NCBI GenBank assembly: GCA_009746045.1
Contig: RPFO01000130.1
Location: 457,808 to 521,807 of the forward strand
Reading direction: 5' to 3'
Length of the DNA stretch: 64,000 nt
DNA from: Mesostigma viride
Lineage: Eukaryota; Streptophyta; Mesostigmatophyceae; Mesostigmatales; Mesostigmataceae
Shown here piece by piece: positions 1 through 9,998 of this stretch. Below the pieces are notes generated by a model. It was not told where the DNA came from. It searched no databases and was given only the letters and a program-made list of their open reading frames with translations. Within the stretch, counting starts at the first letter, position 1, and each line of letters begins with the position of its first letter. A program made the translations under genes and the position numbers.

Positions 1-290
1 GGGTAACAGTTAGGGCAAAGGCAGGCACAAGAGAAGAATAAGGGGCCGTGAAGTATAAGTGGAAATGCGGGTGGCGACATGGGGTTCGATCGGGCCTGCT
101 GATGCAAATGCAGATTTCAACTGCAGTGACAAACACAAGCGTAGACATAGGCAACGACAAATTCCTTGCATGCGTGCCTTGCTCTTCACCGGCTGGCTCG
201 TTTGCTAGTTGTCTAACAGTTTCACCGATAAACATCACTTGCCATTGTAAGGTCTGCCTTGCTGCCGTGCTAGTGGGTAGCTGGGTGATC
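1..290. other. Unassigned flank, no gene seen
   Basis: No coding pattern, RNA gene or repeat was recognised. The short open frames here show no family resemblance. Confidence 0.5.
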
Positions 291-505
291 GTGCTTGTTC
301 CTTGTCAAGGGAGGGATGCATGTGGAGTAGGTGGGTGGGTGTGCTTGTTCCTTGCCAAGGAAGGGATGCACAAAGGTTAGATAGGTGCACGTGCTTGTTT
401 CTTGTCAAGGGAGGGACGCACAAAGGGTAGGTGGGGGCACATGGTTGTGCCTCGTCAAGGGCGGGATGCACGAAGGGTAGGTGGGGGCATGTGGTTGGTC
501 CTTGT
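291..505. repeat. 50-bp tandem repeat, about 4.3 copies
   Basis: The phrase GTGCTTGTTCCTTGTCAAGG recurs in degenerate form at 291, 341, 391 and 441, with a partial copy at 491, giving an exact 50-bp period. Spurious open frames on both strands come from it. Confidence 0.85.
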
Positions 506-1223
506 CTTTTCACCGCCCAAGCGATGGCGATGTAGCATGCATTATACATTTATTCGTGCATTAAAAATCACTTTCCTTACAAGCGGCCTTAGCCGACTCC
601 ATCTGCCGTTGCCATTTCTCCGTATTGCATTGTCCGGACACGGTTTTTGTGTCGCAGGTCTTCCCCCGTAAAGGCACAAGCTGCCTGCGCGCGGAATTAT
701 GTGCAGACACCTCGGTTTCCAACACGACGGCTTCCCGCACATATCGAGCTCTGGATGTACAACATCTTCCCCCGGCGCACTTGCTCCCGGATGGAGCTTC
801 TGTGCGGTGCCGACATCCCCGGAGCTGTCCTAAGCACCGCATGGAAACAGTATTTCAAGCCACGAAGAGAAGCCACGAATTTGATATTGACTTGATATTG
901 TCGTCAGAAGACTTGATATGCTATTTTCTGTGAAGGCGTTGGATTTTTGTGCATGACATGTAATCCTGCATTTAATAATGAAATTTTTTATGAAATAGGA
1001 ACTCGTCTTGCATGAGCCTTGCTGCAAATGCCATTCATTTTTTTCCCCCGGGTAAATGGGTGTTAGGGGTTAGGTTGACCGAAATGATAAGTGAAATCAA
1101 AGTGAAATTCTGATAAGTGACATGCGTACTGCAATTCAGAACGACATAGCGACATGATTGTAGTACCGGTAGTGTACGCGAGAAGCATACGACGTCGTAA
1201 CCTACGGGACCGAGTACCGGGAT

Positions 1224-1385
1224 CGTAAATTACCAACTCGTAAATTACTACCTCGCAAATTACTACCTCGTACCTTACTACCTCGTAAATTACTACCTCG
1301 TACATTACTACCTCGTACATTACTACCTCGTAAATTACTACCTCGTAAATTACTACCTCGTAAATTACTACCTCGTAAATTACGA
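1224..1385. repeat. 15-bp minisatellite (TACTACCTCGTAAAT)n
   Basis: About ten copies of a 15-bp unit with single-base variants. Because 15 is a multiple of three, the minus strand reads as an open frame of repeated IYEVV, which is an artefact. A second version lies at about 3954-4112 in the duplicate. Confidence 0.9.
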
Positions 1386-1534
1386 CGTCGGATCTTACCT
1401 CGGATCTAACTCGTAGCTTACGAGAAAGATCCGAACTCTTATACAAACGGTATACGTAGTCTGTGCCGTAAATTACCACCTCGTAATTTACGCCTCGGAT
1501 CATTTTTACTACCCTCGGACGAAAAGTATAGTGT

Positions 1535-2308
1535 GGATGAGGATATCCGCCCCGCCTGGAGTCGTCACCCCCAGCTGGGCCGCCACCGAGGTCTCACCCG
1601 CTGCGAGGGGCGGGCAGAAAAAGGCACGGAGCTCGGGCACCTTTTGGCGGCAGATCACTTTGCCCACGAGCTTGCGGAGCACCTCACCGCAGGCGATCGG
1701 GCGCACCTTGCCCTCCGTCGGGGGGGCAAGACACCCTTGAGCAGAGCGAGGAGGCGAGCGCCCGCTAACCACTCGCGCGCAGCGGGAGGAACGCGACCAG
1801 CCGCCAGGTCAATGTGGGTGTCAAAGAGAATGTCCTCGCCCCCATGCCCCACCAGGACCTCCAAGTGCTCGTAGCGCCAGCCCGACGGCCCGGTAGAGGA
1901 AGCCCGCGGGACCGCACCGTCGCATCACCTCCAGGAAGCAGTCGCGGTCCAGCCGGAGGGGGGCCGGCAGGGGGTCCGACACGCGGGGCAGCTGGAATCC
2001 GGGCTCCGCAGGGTGAAGAGCCTCCAAGGCCGCCAGGGTAGCCGCATTGGCTGGGGCCAGCTTGGCCATTTCCAAGCGGGTCATGGCCCGGCTGAGCTGC
2101 CCTTCGCGGACGAGGCGGATGACGTCGGCGGCCACCCGCTCGAGAAGGAGACCTCCCCCGACAGCCGGCCGGGCGCGTGCGGGGGCGGCACGCCAAACAG
2201 CCCCTCCCAGTCCCCCTGCAGAAAGCGGCGGCAACGGGCAATTACCGCACCCTGGAGGCCGCGCGGTGGGGGATCGAGGTCGGTCAGGGTAGACGTCGGG
2301 TGCACGCA
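1535..2308 (-). pseudogene. LINE family B fragment, antisense
   Basis: Read on the minus strand, this matches the reverse-transcriptase region of the family B LINE at roughly 50735-51460, including the KVRPIACGEVLRKLVGK motif of the RT fingers. A short upstream piece matches about 50570-50605 after an internal deletion. No reading frame spans it, there is no 3' end, and it is clearly a dead fragment. The same fragment appears again in the duplicate. Confidence 0.85.
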
Positions 2309-3268
2309 TATATGTAGTGATTGTTGTGTGTGTGTGGCTGCGCTGGCCACTGGGCAGGCCTGTCGACCCATAAAATTTCTGCCTGTTCCGCCAAACTTAA
2401 AATTTAAATCTCCGAAGTCTCCATGGGCAGGTCAGGTATAACCCGTTGCACGGTTGTTCGTTTCAGTTAATAAGGGTGGGAAGAGGATGAGTGGTGCGTC
2501 ACAGCATGCACCCACTCTCCGTCCTATGTTGGCTACCTAATCTGCCCGATGTGAGTCATCCTTGCTTTTGTTACAACAATGATTCTGACATTGAAAGAAT
2601 ATATCAATTTACGGAGTGGCAACCATCACATGAAGAAAGACTGGTTCAATTCCGAATTCCAGCCAATGGCCTATCTAGTGCTTGAGCTAGCTGGCAGTAT
2701 CCGACATAGCCGACCTTGGCTATTTTACGACCTGCCCTCCTGCAAAAGATGGGAGGAGACCTATTTCTCTTGAGCCCCCAAAACCAGCCCGGCTACATGA
2801 ACCCTAGAATCCTCACCAACGTTGTCTGGGTATCCAACCCAAGCACACGTCCTTAGATGACACATTGCCCCGACTCTTTCCATCATTGAACATGTCCCTC
2901 TCATGACAAGAACCACAAATGCGACCATGTCGGAGGCCGCACCCGGGTTGTTCACCTAGTGCATCACATGGCGACAACATAAAACTACGTTGTGAGTGAA
3001 GAACTGAAACGAACAACGTCCAACAAAGCTGCTCGTTTCTCCTTTTATAGCCTAGCCAGCCGTCATGCAAGACGACAAGCTGTGGGCAGTGCCGACATTC
3101 ACAAATCGGCACATAATGCATTGCTGTCAATTGTCAATATGCTGGAACTATTGCAGCCAAACCATTGACGAACCGTCGTCGCACAAGCCAGTGTGACACA
3201 ACCTGCTGAAACACACACGGTGCAGTCCATACTGCCAAAAGTGCCGTTGAGCTACAATCCACAGCCAC
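2309..3268. other. Unassigned intergenic DNA
   Basis: No gene, RNA or repeat recognised. It is more AT-rich than the LINE fragment before it. Its near-identical copy is at about 5031-6005. Confidence 0.5.
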
Positions 3269-3392
3269 NNNNNNNNNNNNNNNNNNNNNNNNNNNNNNNN
3301 NNNNNNNNNNNNNNNNNNNNNNNNNNNNNNNNNNNNNNNNNNNNNNNNNNNNNNNNNNNNNNNNNNNNNNNNNNNNNNNNNNNNNNNNNNNN
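3269..3392. other. Assembly gap, 124 N
   Basis: A run of N flanked on the left by the end of one copy of a 2.6-kb sequence and on the right by the start of the other copy. The gap is probably not real missing sequence. Confidence 0.99.
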
Positions 3393-6005
3393 TCCCCCGT
3401 AAAGGCACAAGCTGCCTGCGCGCGGAATTATGAGCAGACACCTCGGTTTCCAACACGACGGCTTCCCGCACATATCGAGCTCTGGATGTACAACATCTTC
3501 CCCGGCGCACTTGCTCCCGGATGGAGCTTCTGTGCGGTGCCGACATCCCCGGAGCTGTCCTAGCACCGCATGGAAACAGTATTTCAAGCCACGAAGAGAA
3601 GCCACGAATTTGATATTGACTTGATATTGTCGTCAGAAGACTTGATATGCTATTTCTGTGAAGGCGTTGGATTTTTGTGCATGACATGTAATCCTGCATT
3701 TAATAATGAATTTTTTTTATGAAATAGGAACTCGTCTTGCATGAGCCTTGCTGCAAATGCCATTCATTTTTTTTTTCCCCGGGTAAATGGGTGTTAGGGT
3801 TAGGTTGACCGAAATGATAAGTGAAATCAAAGTGAAATTCTGATAAGTGACATGCGTACTGCAATTCAGAACGACATAGCGACATGATTGTAGTACGGTA
3901 GTGTACGCGAGAAGCATACGACGTCGTAACCTACGGGACCGAGTACCGGGATCGTAAATTACCAACTCGTAAATTACTACCTCGCAAATTACTACCTCGT
4001 ACCTTACTCCTCGTAAATTACTACCTCGTACATTACTACCTCGTACATTACTACCTCGTAAATTACTACCTCGTAAATTACTACCTCGTAAATTACTACC
4101 TCGTAAATTACGACGTCGGATCTTACCTCGGATCTAACTCGTAGCTTACGAGAAAGATCCGAACTCTTATACAAACGGTATACGTAGTCTGTGCCGTAAA
4201 TTGCCACCTCGTAATTTACGCCTCGGATCATTTTTACTACCCTCGGACGAAAAGTATAGTGTGGATGAGGATATCCGCCCCGCCTGGAGTCGTCACCCCC
4301 AGCTGGGCCGCCACCGAGGTCTCACCCGCTGCGAGGGGCGGGCAGAAAAAGGCACGGAGCTCGGGCACCTTTTGGCGGCAGATCACTTTGCCCACGAGCT
4401 TGCGGAGCACTCACGCAGGCGATCGGGCGCACCTTGCCCTCCGTCGGGGGGGGCAAGACACCCTTGAGCAGAGCGAGGAGGCGAGGCCCGCTAACCACTC
4501 GCGCGCAGCGGGAGGAACGCGACCAGCCGCCAGGTCAATGTGGGTGTCAAGAGAATGTCCTCGCCCCCATGCCCCACCAGGACCTCCAAGTGCTCGTAGC
4601 GCCAGCCCGACGGCCCGGTAGAGGAAGCCCGCGGGACCGCACCGTCGCATCACCTCCAGGAAGCAGTCGCGGTCCAGCCGGAGGGGGGCCGGCAGGGGGT
4701 CCGACACGCGGGGCAGCTGGAATCCGGGCTCCGCAGGGTGAAGAGCCTGCCCAAGGCCGCCAGGGTAGCCGCATTGGCTGGGCCAGCTTGGCCATTTCCA
4801 AGCGGGTCATGGCCGGCTGAGCTGCCCTTCGCGGACGAGGCGGATGACGTCGGCGGCCACCGCTCGAGAAGGAGACCTCCCCCGACAGCCGGCCGTGCGC
4901 GGGGGCGCACGCCAAACAGCCCCTCCCAGTCCCCCTGCAGAAAGCGGCGGCAACGGGCAATTACCGCACCCTGGAGCCGCGCGGTGGGGGATCGAGGTCG
5001 GTCAGGGTAGACGTCGGGTGCACGCATATATGTAGTGATTGTAGTCGCTGTGTGGCTGCGCTGGCCCACTGGGCAGGCCTGTCGACCCATAAAATTTCTG
5101 CCTGTTCCGCCAAACTTAAAATTTAAATCTCCGAAGTCTCCATGGGCAGGTCAGGTATAACCCGTTGCACGGTTGTTCGTTTCAGTTAATAAGGGTGGGA
5201 AGAGGATGAGTGGTGCGTCACAGCATGCACCCACTCTCCGTCCTATGTTGGCTACCTAATCTGCCCGATGTGAGTCATCCTTGCTTTTGTTACAACAATG
5301 ATTCTGACATTGAAAGAATATATCAATTTACGGAGTGGCAACCATCACATGAAGAAAGACTGGTTCAGCCAATTCCGAATTCCAGCCAATGGCCTATCTA
5401 GTGCTTGAGCTAGCTGGCAGTATCCGACATAGCCGACCTTGGCTATTTTACGACCTGCCCTCCTGCAAAAGATGGGAGGAGACCTATTTCTCTTGAGCCC
5501 CAAAACCAGCCCGGCTACTGAACCCTAGAATCCTCACCAACGTTGTCTGGGTATCCAACCCAAGCACACGTCCTTAGATGCACATTGCCCCGACTCTTTC
5601 CATCATTGAACATGTCCCTCTCATGACAAGAACCACAAATGCGACCATGTCGGAGGCCGCACCCGGGTTGTTCACCTAGTGCATCAACATGGCGACAACA
5701 ATAAAACTACGTTGTGAGTGAAGAACTGAAACGAACAACGTCCAACAAAGCTGCTCGTTTCTCCTTTTATAGCCTAGCCAGCCGTCATGCAAGACGACAA
5801 GCTGTGGGCAGTGCCGACATTCACAAATCGGACACATCACAAATCGGCACATAATGCATTGCTGTCAATTGTCAATATGCTGGAACTATTGCAGCCAAAC
5901 CATTGACGAACCGTCGTCGCACAAGCCATGTGACACAACCTGCTGAAACACACACGGTGCAGTCCATACTGCCAAAAGTGCCGTTGAGCTACAATCCACA
6001 GCCAC
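3393..6005. repeat. Contig-overlap duplicate, copy 2
   Basis: Second copy of 662-3268. Its last bases before 6005 equal the last bases of copy 1 before the gap, and the sequence then continues uniquely. It contains the 15-bp minisatellite at about 3954-4112. Confidence 0.85.
4262..5031 (-). pseudogene. LINE family B fragment, antisense (duplicate)
   Basis: Same fragment as at 1535-2308 with extra single-base indels, which fits sequencing error or haplotype difference rather than an independent insertion. Confidence 0.8.
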
Positions 6006-6160
6006 GTGTGCTGTAAAAATCTCAGCGAATAGGGCTCGGACCAATACAACCACCGCCGCCAATTCCAAGTGGACGGCACTCCACAAATATCTCACAATGG
6101 TCGGAAAAAGGCACATATCTCCGCCTCAGTCAGACGTTATGGTACGGTGTGCGACAGGAC

Positions 6161-6455
6161 AAGCTTCTATTCCTCAAACGTCGCAAGCGGCTCAAGAGGA
6201 CTCCCTACACATTGGACGACGACTTGACATGGCGCAGCTACAACGGCGACGGGAGCTACGGCCGACTACCTCTGGCTCCGGCAGGCAGCGGCAGGGAAGA
6301 AGCCGTTATACTGGAGGTGGGCGGTCATCTATGTCGACCACAAGCCCTGGCAGGCGACCCCATGCAGGTTGTAGCCTAGAATGTATTAAAAACCATATCA
6401 AGTAGACAACCAGCGCAGGCCATATGCCCCTTCTCAGGGACATTAAATTAAATTA
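6161..6455 (+). pseudogene. LINE family A ORF1 3' end, truncated
   Basis: The plus frame carries the end of an L1-like ORF1 protein. A basic RRKRLKRT stretch is followed by LDDDLT, the same pattern found at 8420-8480 in the longer copy, then the C-terminal part ending in PQALAGDP. The 3' UTR follows, with the GGCCATATGCCCC phrase and an ATTAAATTAAATT tail. The 5' part is missing. It meets a minus-strand LINE end tail to tail. Confidence 0.75.
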
Positions 6456-6770
6456 TAACATGCCTCCGTTGGGAGATCATGTAGCACATATTCCTTGATG
6501 GGTGGTGGAGTGGAAAGAGCCGCGTAATCGGACTATCCTATCTATCTAGTCTAGAAAAATCCTAACTACCCTACTCATCAAAACGCCTCCTCCTCTTGGG
6601 GGGAGGTGGCTTGCCCACAGGGTCGGGCGTGTGAGCCTTGACAATCCTCTGCCACCGCGTCTTGTTCTGCATGGCAGTCCAAAGAAGGGACAGAGAGTGG
6701 ATGCGGTATTCAAACTGGGCTGGGACCAGTAGGTTGTCCAGCAACATCTGGATGTATCTCAGGGACATGT
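6456..6770 (-). pseudogene. LINE family A ORF2 3' end, antisense
   Basis: The minus-strand frame 6571-6768 encodes the C-terminus of the family A ORF2 protein. It is nearly identical to 48900-49093, including the PPPPKRRRRFDE end. The 3' UTR and TTAAATT tail point left and abut the tail of the preceding plus-strand element. Only the last ~65 codons remain. Confidence 0.85.
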
Positions 6771-7018
6771 GTTACATATTCTCCCCACGGAGATATGTTA
6801 CAATTTAATTTTAATGTAACTAGGAACTAGGTATTTTGTCTCCTTGAGATATAGCTACATTACTACACACCATCATAGCGATTCGGGCCGCGGTGCCCAC
6901 ACCCCTGTAACTAGGACCTAGATAGCTTATACCATCCATTCCATCCCATGTTCCCCTCCCACTGAAGACTTATGGTCACGTGACGCAGTCACGTGTCTAT
7001 TAATTAATTAATTAATTA
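6771..7018 (+). repeat. LINE 3' UTR/tail fragments
   Basis: Two 3'-tail modules lie in a row. One carries the TATGTTACAATTTAATTTTA tail. The other is a ~135-bp module from GCGATTCGGGCCGCGG to an (ATTA)n tract, shared almost base for base with 59233-59371. No coding part remains. Confidence 0.7.
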
Positions 7019-7240
7019 CTGCACACCATCCCATTACATTTCTGCCCTGCGTTGGTTGTCTCCTTGACATTCCTACACACCATCCCATGTCTATAACGAG
7101 CCACGAGGTAGCCATGGCTGACGGCGGCGCTCATAACTTTCACGTTTGAGCACCGAATTTAGTCGTGAATATCACAATCGCTTCGTCTTTCTAAGACGCA
7201 CATGCTGATATAATTTTCCGACGCTATTACGCAATATACG
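7019..7240 (+). other. Probable 5' UTR of LINE ORF1
   Basis: Short non-coding stretch just before the ORF1 start. No promoter motif could be named with confidence. Confidence 0.4.
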
Positions 7241-8550
7241 ATGAGCAAACGCCCATCGACGCAACGCAGCCTGACGGCTGCGCTCGGCAATGAAAATACA
7301 TCTGCAGCTCCGGCTGCAGCTTTGCCATCAGGGCCGGAAGGCAGTGGTGACACTAGTCGCGCACTGGTGGTCGCCCAGAACCCTCCCGGGCTCTCCTCGC
7401 CCTCTGCATCGCCTGACCCAAAGCGCAGTCGCCCAGGCGAACCTGGCTGGTCTGAGCGTGATTTTGACGTCGATAGGCTCTTTACCACCTTCGACGTCAA
7501 CAGGCCTGCCTTTTTCGACATGCCACCCATCAAGATACTGGAGCTCGTGTTTTACGGGTCACACGCCTCACTGCTGGCCCTGTGCCAGCAACTCCATTCC
7601 AACACCCACTTTTTTCGCAACGGAGTTGACGGCCGGTATTCCCACTGCGTATCAGACCGCGTCGACACCAACCTGGCCGGCTGGTCTCGCCCCCGCCTTC
7701 ACCTCGCAGCTCTCTTTACCCTCACTAAGCGCTCGGCCGAGGACCTTCTGCACTCCGCCCCCATTACCGAATCCACCTTCGTCCACCACCTCCACGCCGC
7801 CCTCTCACAGCACGTGACGCCCATTGCTGCAGATGTGGCGGCAATTGGCGGCACGCTGGCTGCTGAGCTCCCCACCATCCCCACCGCCACCGCCGCCCTC
7901 CTCGCCTCCACCCCCCCCCCCCTCCGCCTCCACCGACTCCATCACCGCCCAGCTCCGCGACATCGACCAGCGTCTTAAGGACAACGCCATTGCTATCGAG
8001 GTTCTGCAGAACACCGCAGGCCTCACCGCCCAGGCGGTGAAGGACATTGCCGCCAAGCCAGCCCCGGCTGGCCTGGCCGGCGATGCTCCTCCCATCACCA
8101 CCTGGGCGGACATGCTTAAGCAACACACCACCTCCACCACCTCCGCCGTCGCAGCCCAGCTTCAACGGCAGACGCTTGACCTCCGCGAGGAGGCCGAGCT
8201 CGCCAAGCGCAGCCTCAACGTCATTGTCAAGAATCTCAAGATGGAGGAAGGTAAGAATTCCGAGAAGCTTGCGCGTGCTTTTGAGAGAGAAATCCTTGAT
8301 CGCATGGGCCTTACTGGTGAGATCGAGCTGGCCGCCCACCGCCTTCCCCGCGCGCGGGGTAAGGCAGGGCCGCCCCCGCTCCTTCTCACCTTTAAGACCC
8401 CGGCGGACAAGATTTCTTTTCTCAGACGCCGCAAGCGGCTCGAGAAGACTCTCTTCATGCACCCTTGATGACGACTTGACCCTGGCGCAGCAACAACGGC
8501 GACGGGAGCTATGGCCGACCTACCTCCAGCTCCGGCAGACCAAGGCGGGG
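7241..8550 (+). pseudogene. L1-like LINE ORF1 protein, 5' portion (frameshifted, interrupted)
   Basis: The ATG at 7241 opens a frame that runs to a 12-C tract at 7911-7922. The frame then changes, and the protein continues through a proline-rich and helical stretch into an RRM-like L1 ORF1p-type region with VIVKNLKMEEG, AAHRLPRARG and FLRRRKRLEKT. A second shift near 8460 leads to DDDLTLAQQQRRRELWP. At 8550 the ORF is cut in the codon for Gly by the gypsy-type element and resumes at 19217. ORF1 proteins of this type bind LINE RNA as multimers; that role is inferred from the family. The two shifts mean this copy is inactive, unless the 12-C run is a base-calling error. Confidence 0.75.
8547..8550. 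other. Target-site duplication GGGG (left)
   Basis: GGGG precedes the element start TGTCGCG and again follows its end GTGACA at 19216-19219. Removing the element and one GGGG restores the ORF1 reading ...TKAG-QPVYW.... Confidence 0.8.
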
Positions 8551-8693
8551 TGTCGCGTCTGCGTGCCACAATCTCCGGCGCCACCATGGCGGCTGGCCAC
8601 TCAGCTTAATTTGGTAAAACCCAAATGAGCTGAGCTGATGTGCCTGCCTTAACTGCATGCCCTGTGGGGTGGGCGAGGACCTGTCCCATGATT
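8551..8693 (-). repeat. Terminal repeat segment A
   Basis: 143 bp starting TGTCGCGTCTG. It is the outer end of the element and is repeated at 9830-9972. Confidence 0.9.
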
Positions 8694-8696
8694 AAA

Positions 8697-9827
8697 GAAA
8701 GGAGGGCTCTCAGCCGAGGACAAGGAACTGTCCCTCGTGCCTGAACCACCTTATTGCCTCCCCTGCTATAGAATAATGCTTTCAAAACACACACTTTGCA
8801 CAGTCTGATGATGAAGCCGCACATGCGGAATTTATTGAGAAAGTTAATACAATTACAACACGTTGATAGTCTCAATATCGATGCACTCCATGCTCACGAG
8901 CCCGCAGTTAGGCAGCGCTCCATGACATGCTACCGGCCTTGCTCCCAAGGAAAGGGAGAAACACGAAGGCCACTAACGAGAGACTCGAAGAGACTACACG
9001 CTGCGTGAGAGTCCTCTTCGACTATGAACCAAACCATTCGTCATGCCACACGCATGACACACGCCACACTTGTCAGTCCAGCCAGGAATGCCAAAACTAT
9101 CTTGCTGCCTGAACCATGCGAATAGAAACCGCATTCCAGTTGCCGTCCTGGCTTTCTACCACACATGCCAACAAAAGCAGGAAGGCATCCCGACAAATCT
9201 AAATTGCTACCCTGTTGCCGATCTCATCTCCTAGAGGCTCCGGCATTTCTGTCCCTGGGAATGTCCGACATTGAGTCACGTCCAGCAAGGTCGAAGCATA
9301 ATATCCTTCAGACAATCTGCACGCTCACACCTTGCGTGTGAGTGGCCCAGCAAACATTGCGTCTAATCGTTCCTTTCTAGAAGAAATCCCTTTTTAGGGC
9401 TGCCAGCGATTTCGCATTCATTCCAGCGATCTGGCTCCGCACCGCAAATTGTCCTTTTCCATTTTCTGTCCAGTCCTCATAACGTTGACCCGCTATTCTA
9501 CACCACAAAGACACCTGGCCTGTCAATAGCCTCGGCGCTGTTGAAGTCCAGCAGTCCAGCTTCAGCTCCAGCTGTCCACTAACACGCGTATGATCCTCTC
9601 GACGCTGCACACTTGTGCTGCCGTCCGCTCAAGTCAGTGCTGCGCGCCCAGCTGTGCCTGGCCCGGCGCGCGTGCACGTACACTTTCGTCCGCTCTTATG
9701 CTGCAAGTGCTAGTGTCCCCCCCGGTCACTAGCCTTTGTCGAAAATGCGTAGAAGACAAATTCCTTGCGCACGTCACCGGTCTTGTGCATAGTGGGCGCC
9801 CGGATGACATAGCGCGCGTCCGTGACA
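8697..9827 (-). repeat. Terminal repeat segment B (inner copy)
   Basis: 1131 bp ending GTCCGTGACA. It matches 18082-19215 with about four substitutions and two small indels. With segment A it would make a standard TG...CA long terminal repeat of 1277 bp. Confidence 0.9.
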
Positions 9828-9829
9828 GC

Positions 9830-9972
9830 TGTCGCGTCTGCGTGCCACAATCTCCGGCGCCACCATGGCGGCTGGCCACTCAGCTTAATTTGGTAAAACC
9901 CAAATGAGCTGAGCTGATGTGCCTGCCTTAACTGCATGCCCTGTGGGGTGGGCGAGGACCTGTCCCATGATT
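9830..9972 (-). repeat. Terminal repeat segment A' (internal copy)
   Basis: Copy of 8551-8693. It is joined to segment B through the dinucleotide GC, giving GACA-GC-TGTC, which is what joined element ends would look like. Confidence 0.9.
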
Positions 9973-9981
9973 CCCCCCCTC
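9971..9981 (-). promoter_or_regulatory. Candidate polypurine tract
   Basis: The minus strand reads GAGGGGGGGAA, directly upstream of segment A' and just after the pol stop. Purine runs in this place prime plus-strand DNA synthesis in LTR retrotransposons. The role is inferred from position and composition. Confidence 0.5.
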
Positions 9982-9998
9982 GCTGGCGACCGGCCCCA

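Larger units (their letters stand above)
662..3268. repeat. Contig-overlap duplicate, copy 1
   Basis: This 2.6-kb stretch is repeated at 3393-6005, including the same minisatellite, the same antisense LINE fragment and the same low-information tail. Differences are mostly single-base indels, many in homopolymers. Copy 1 stops exactly at the N gap and copy 2 starts exactly after it. That fits two contig ends that overlap but were scaffolded rather than merged. A true tandem duplication is the less likely alternative. Confidence 0.85.

Noticed and set aside
1063..1503. 146-codon IYEVV-repeat protein
   Set aside because: Entirely from the 15-bp minisatellite; no start context or homologue.
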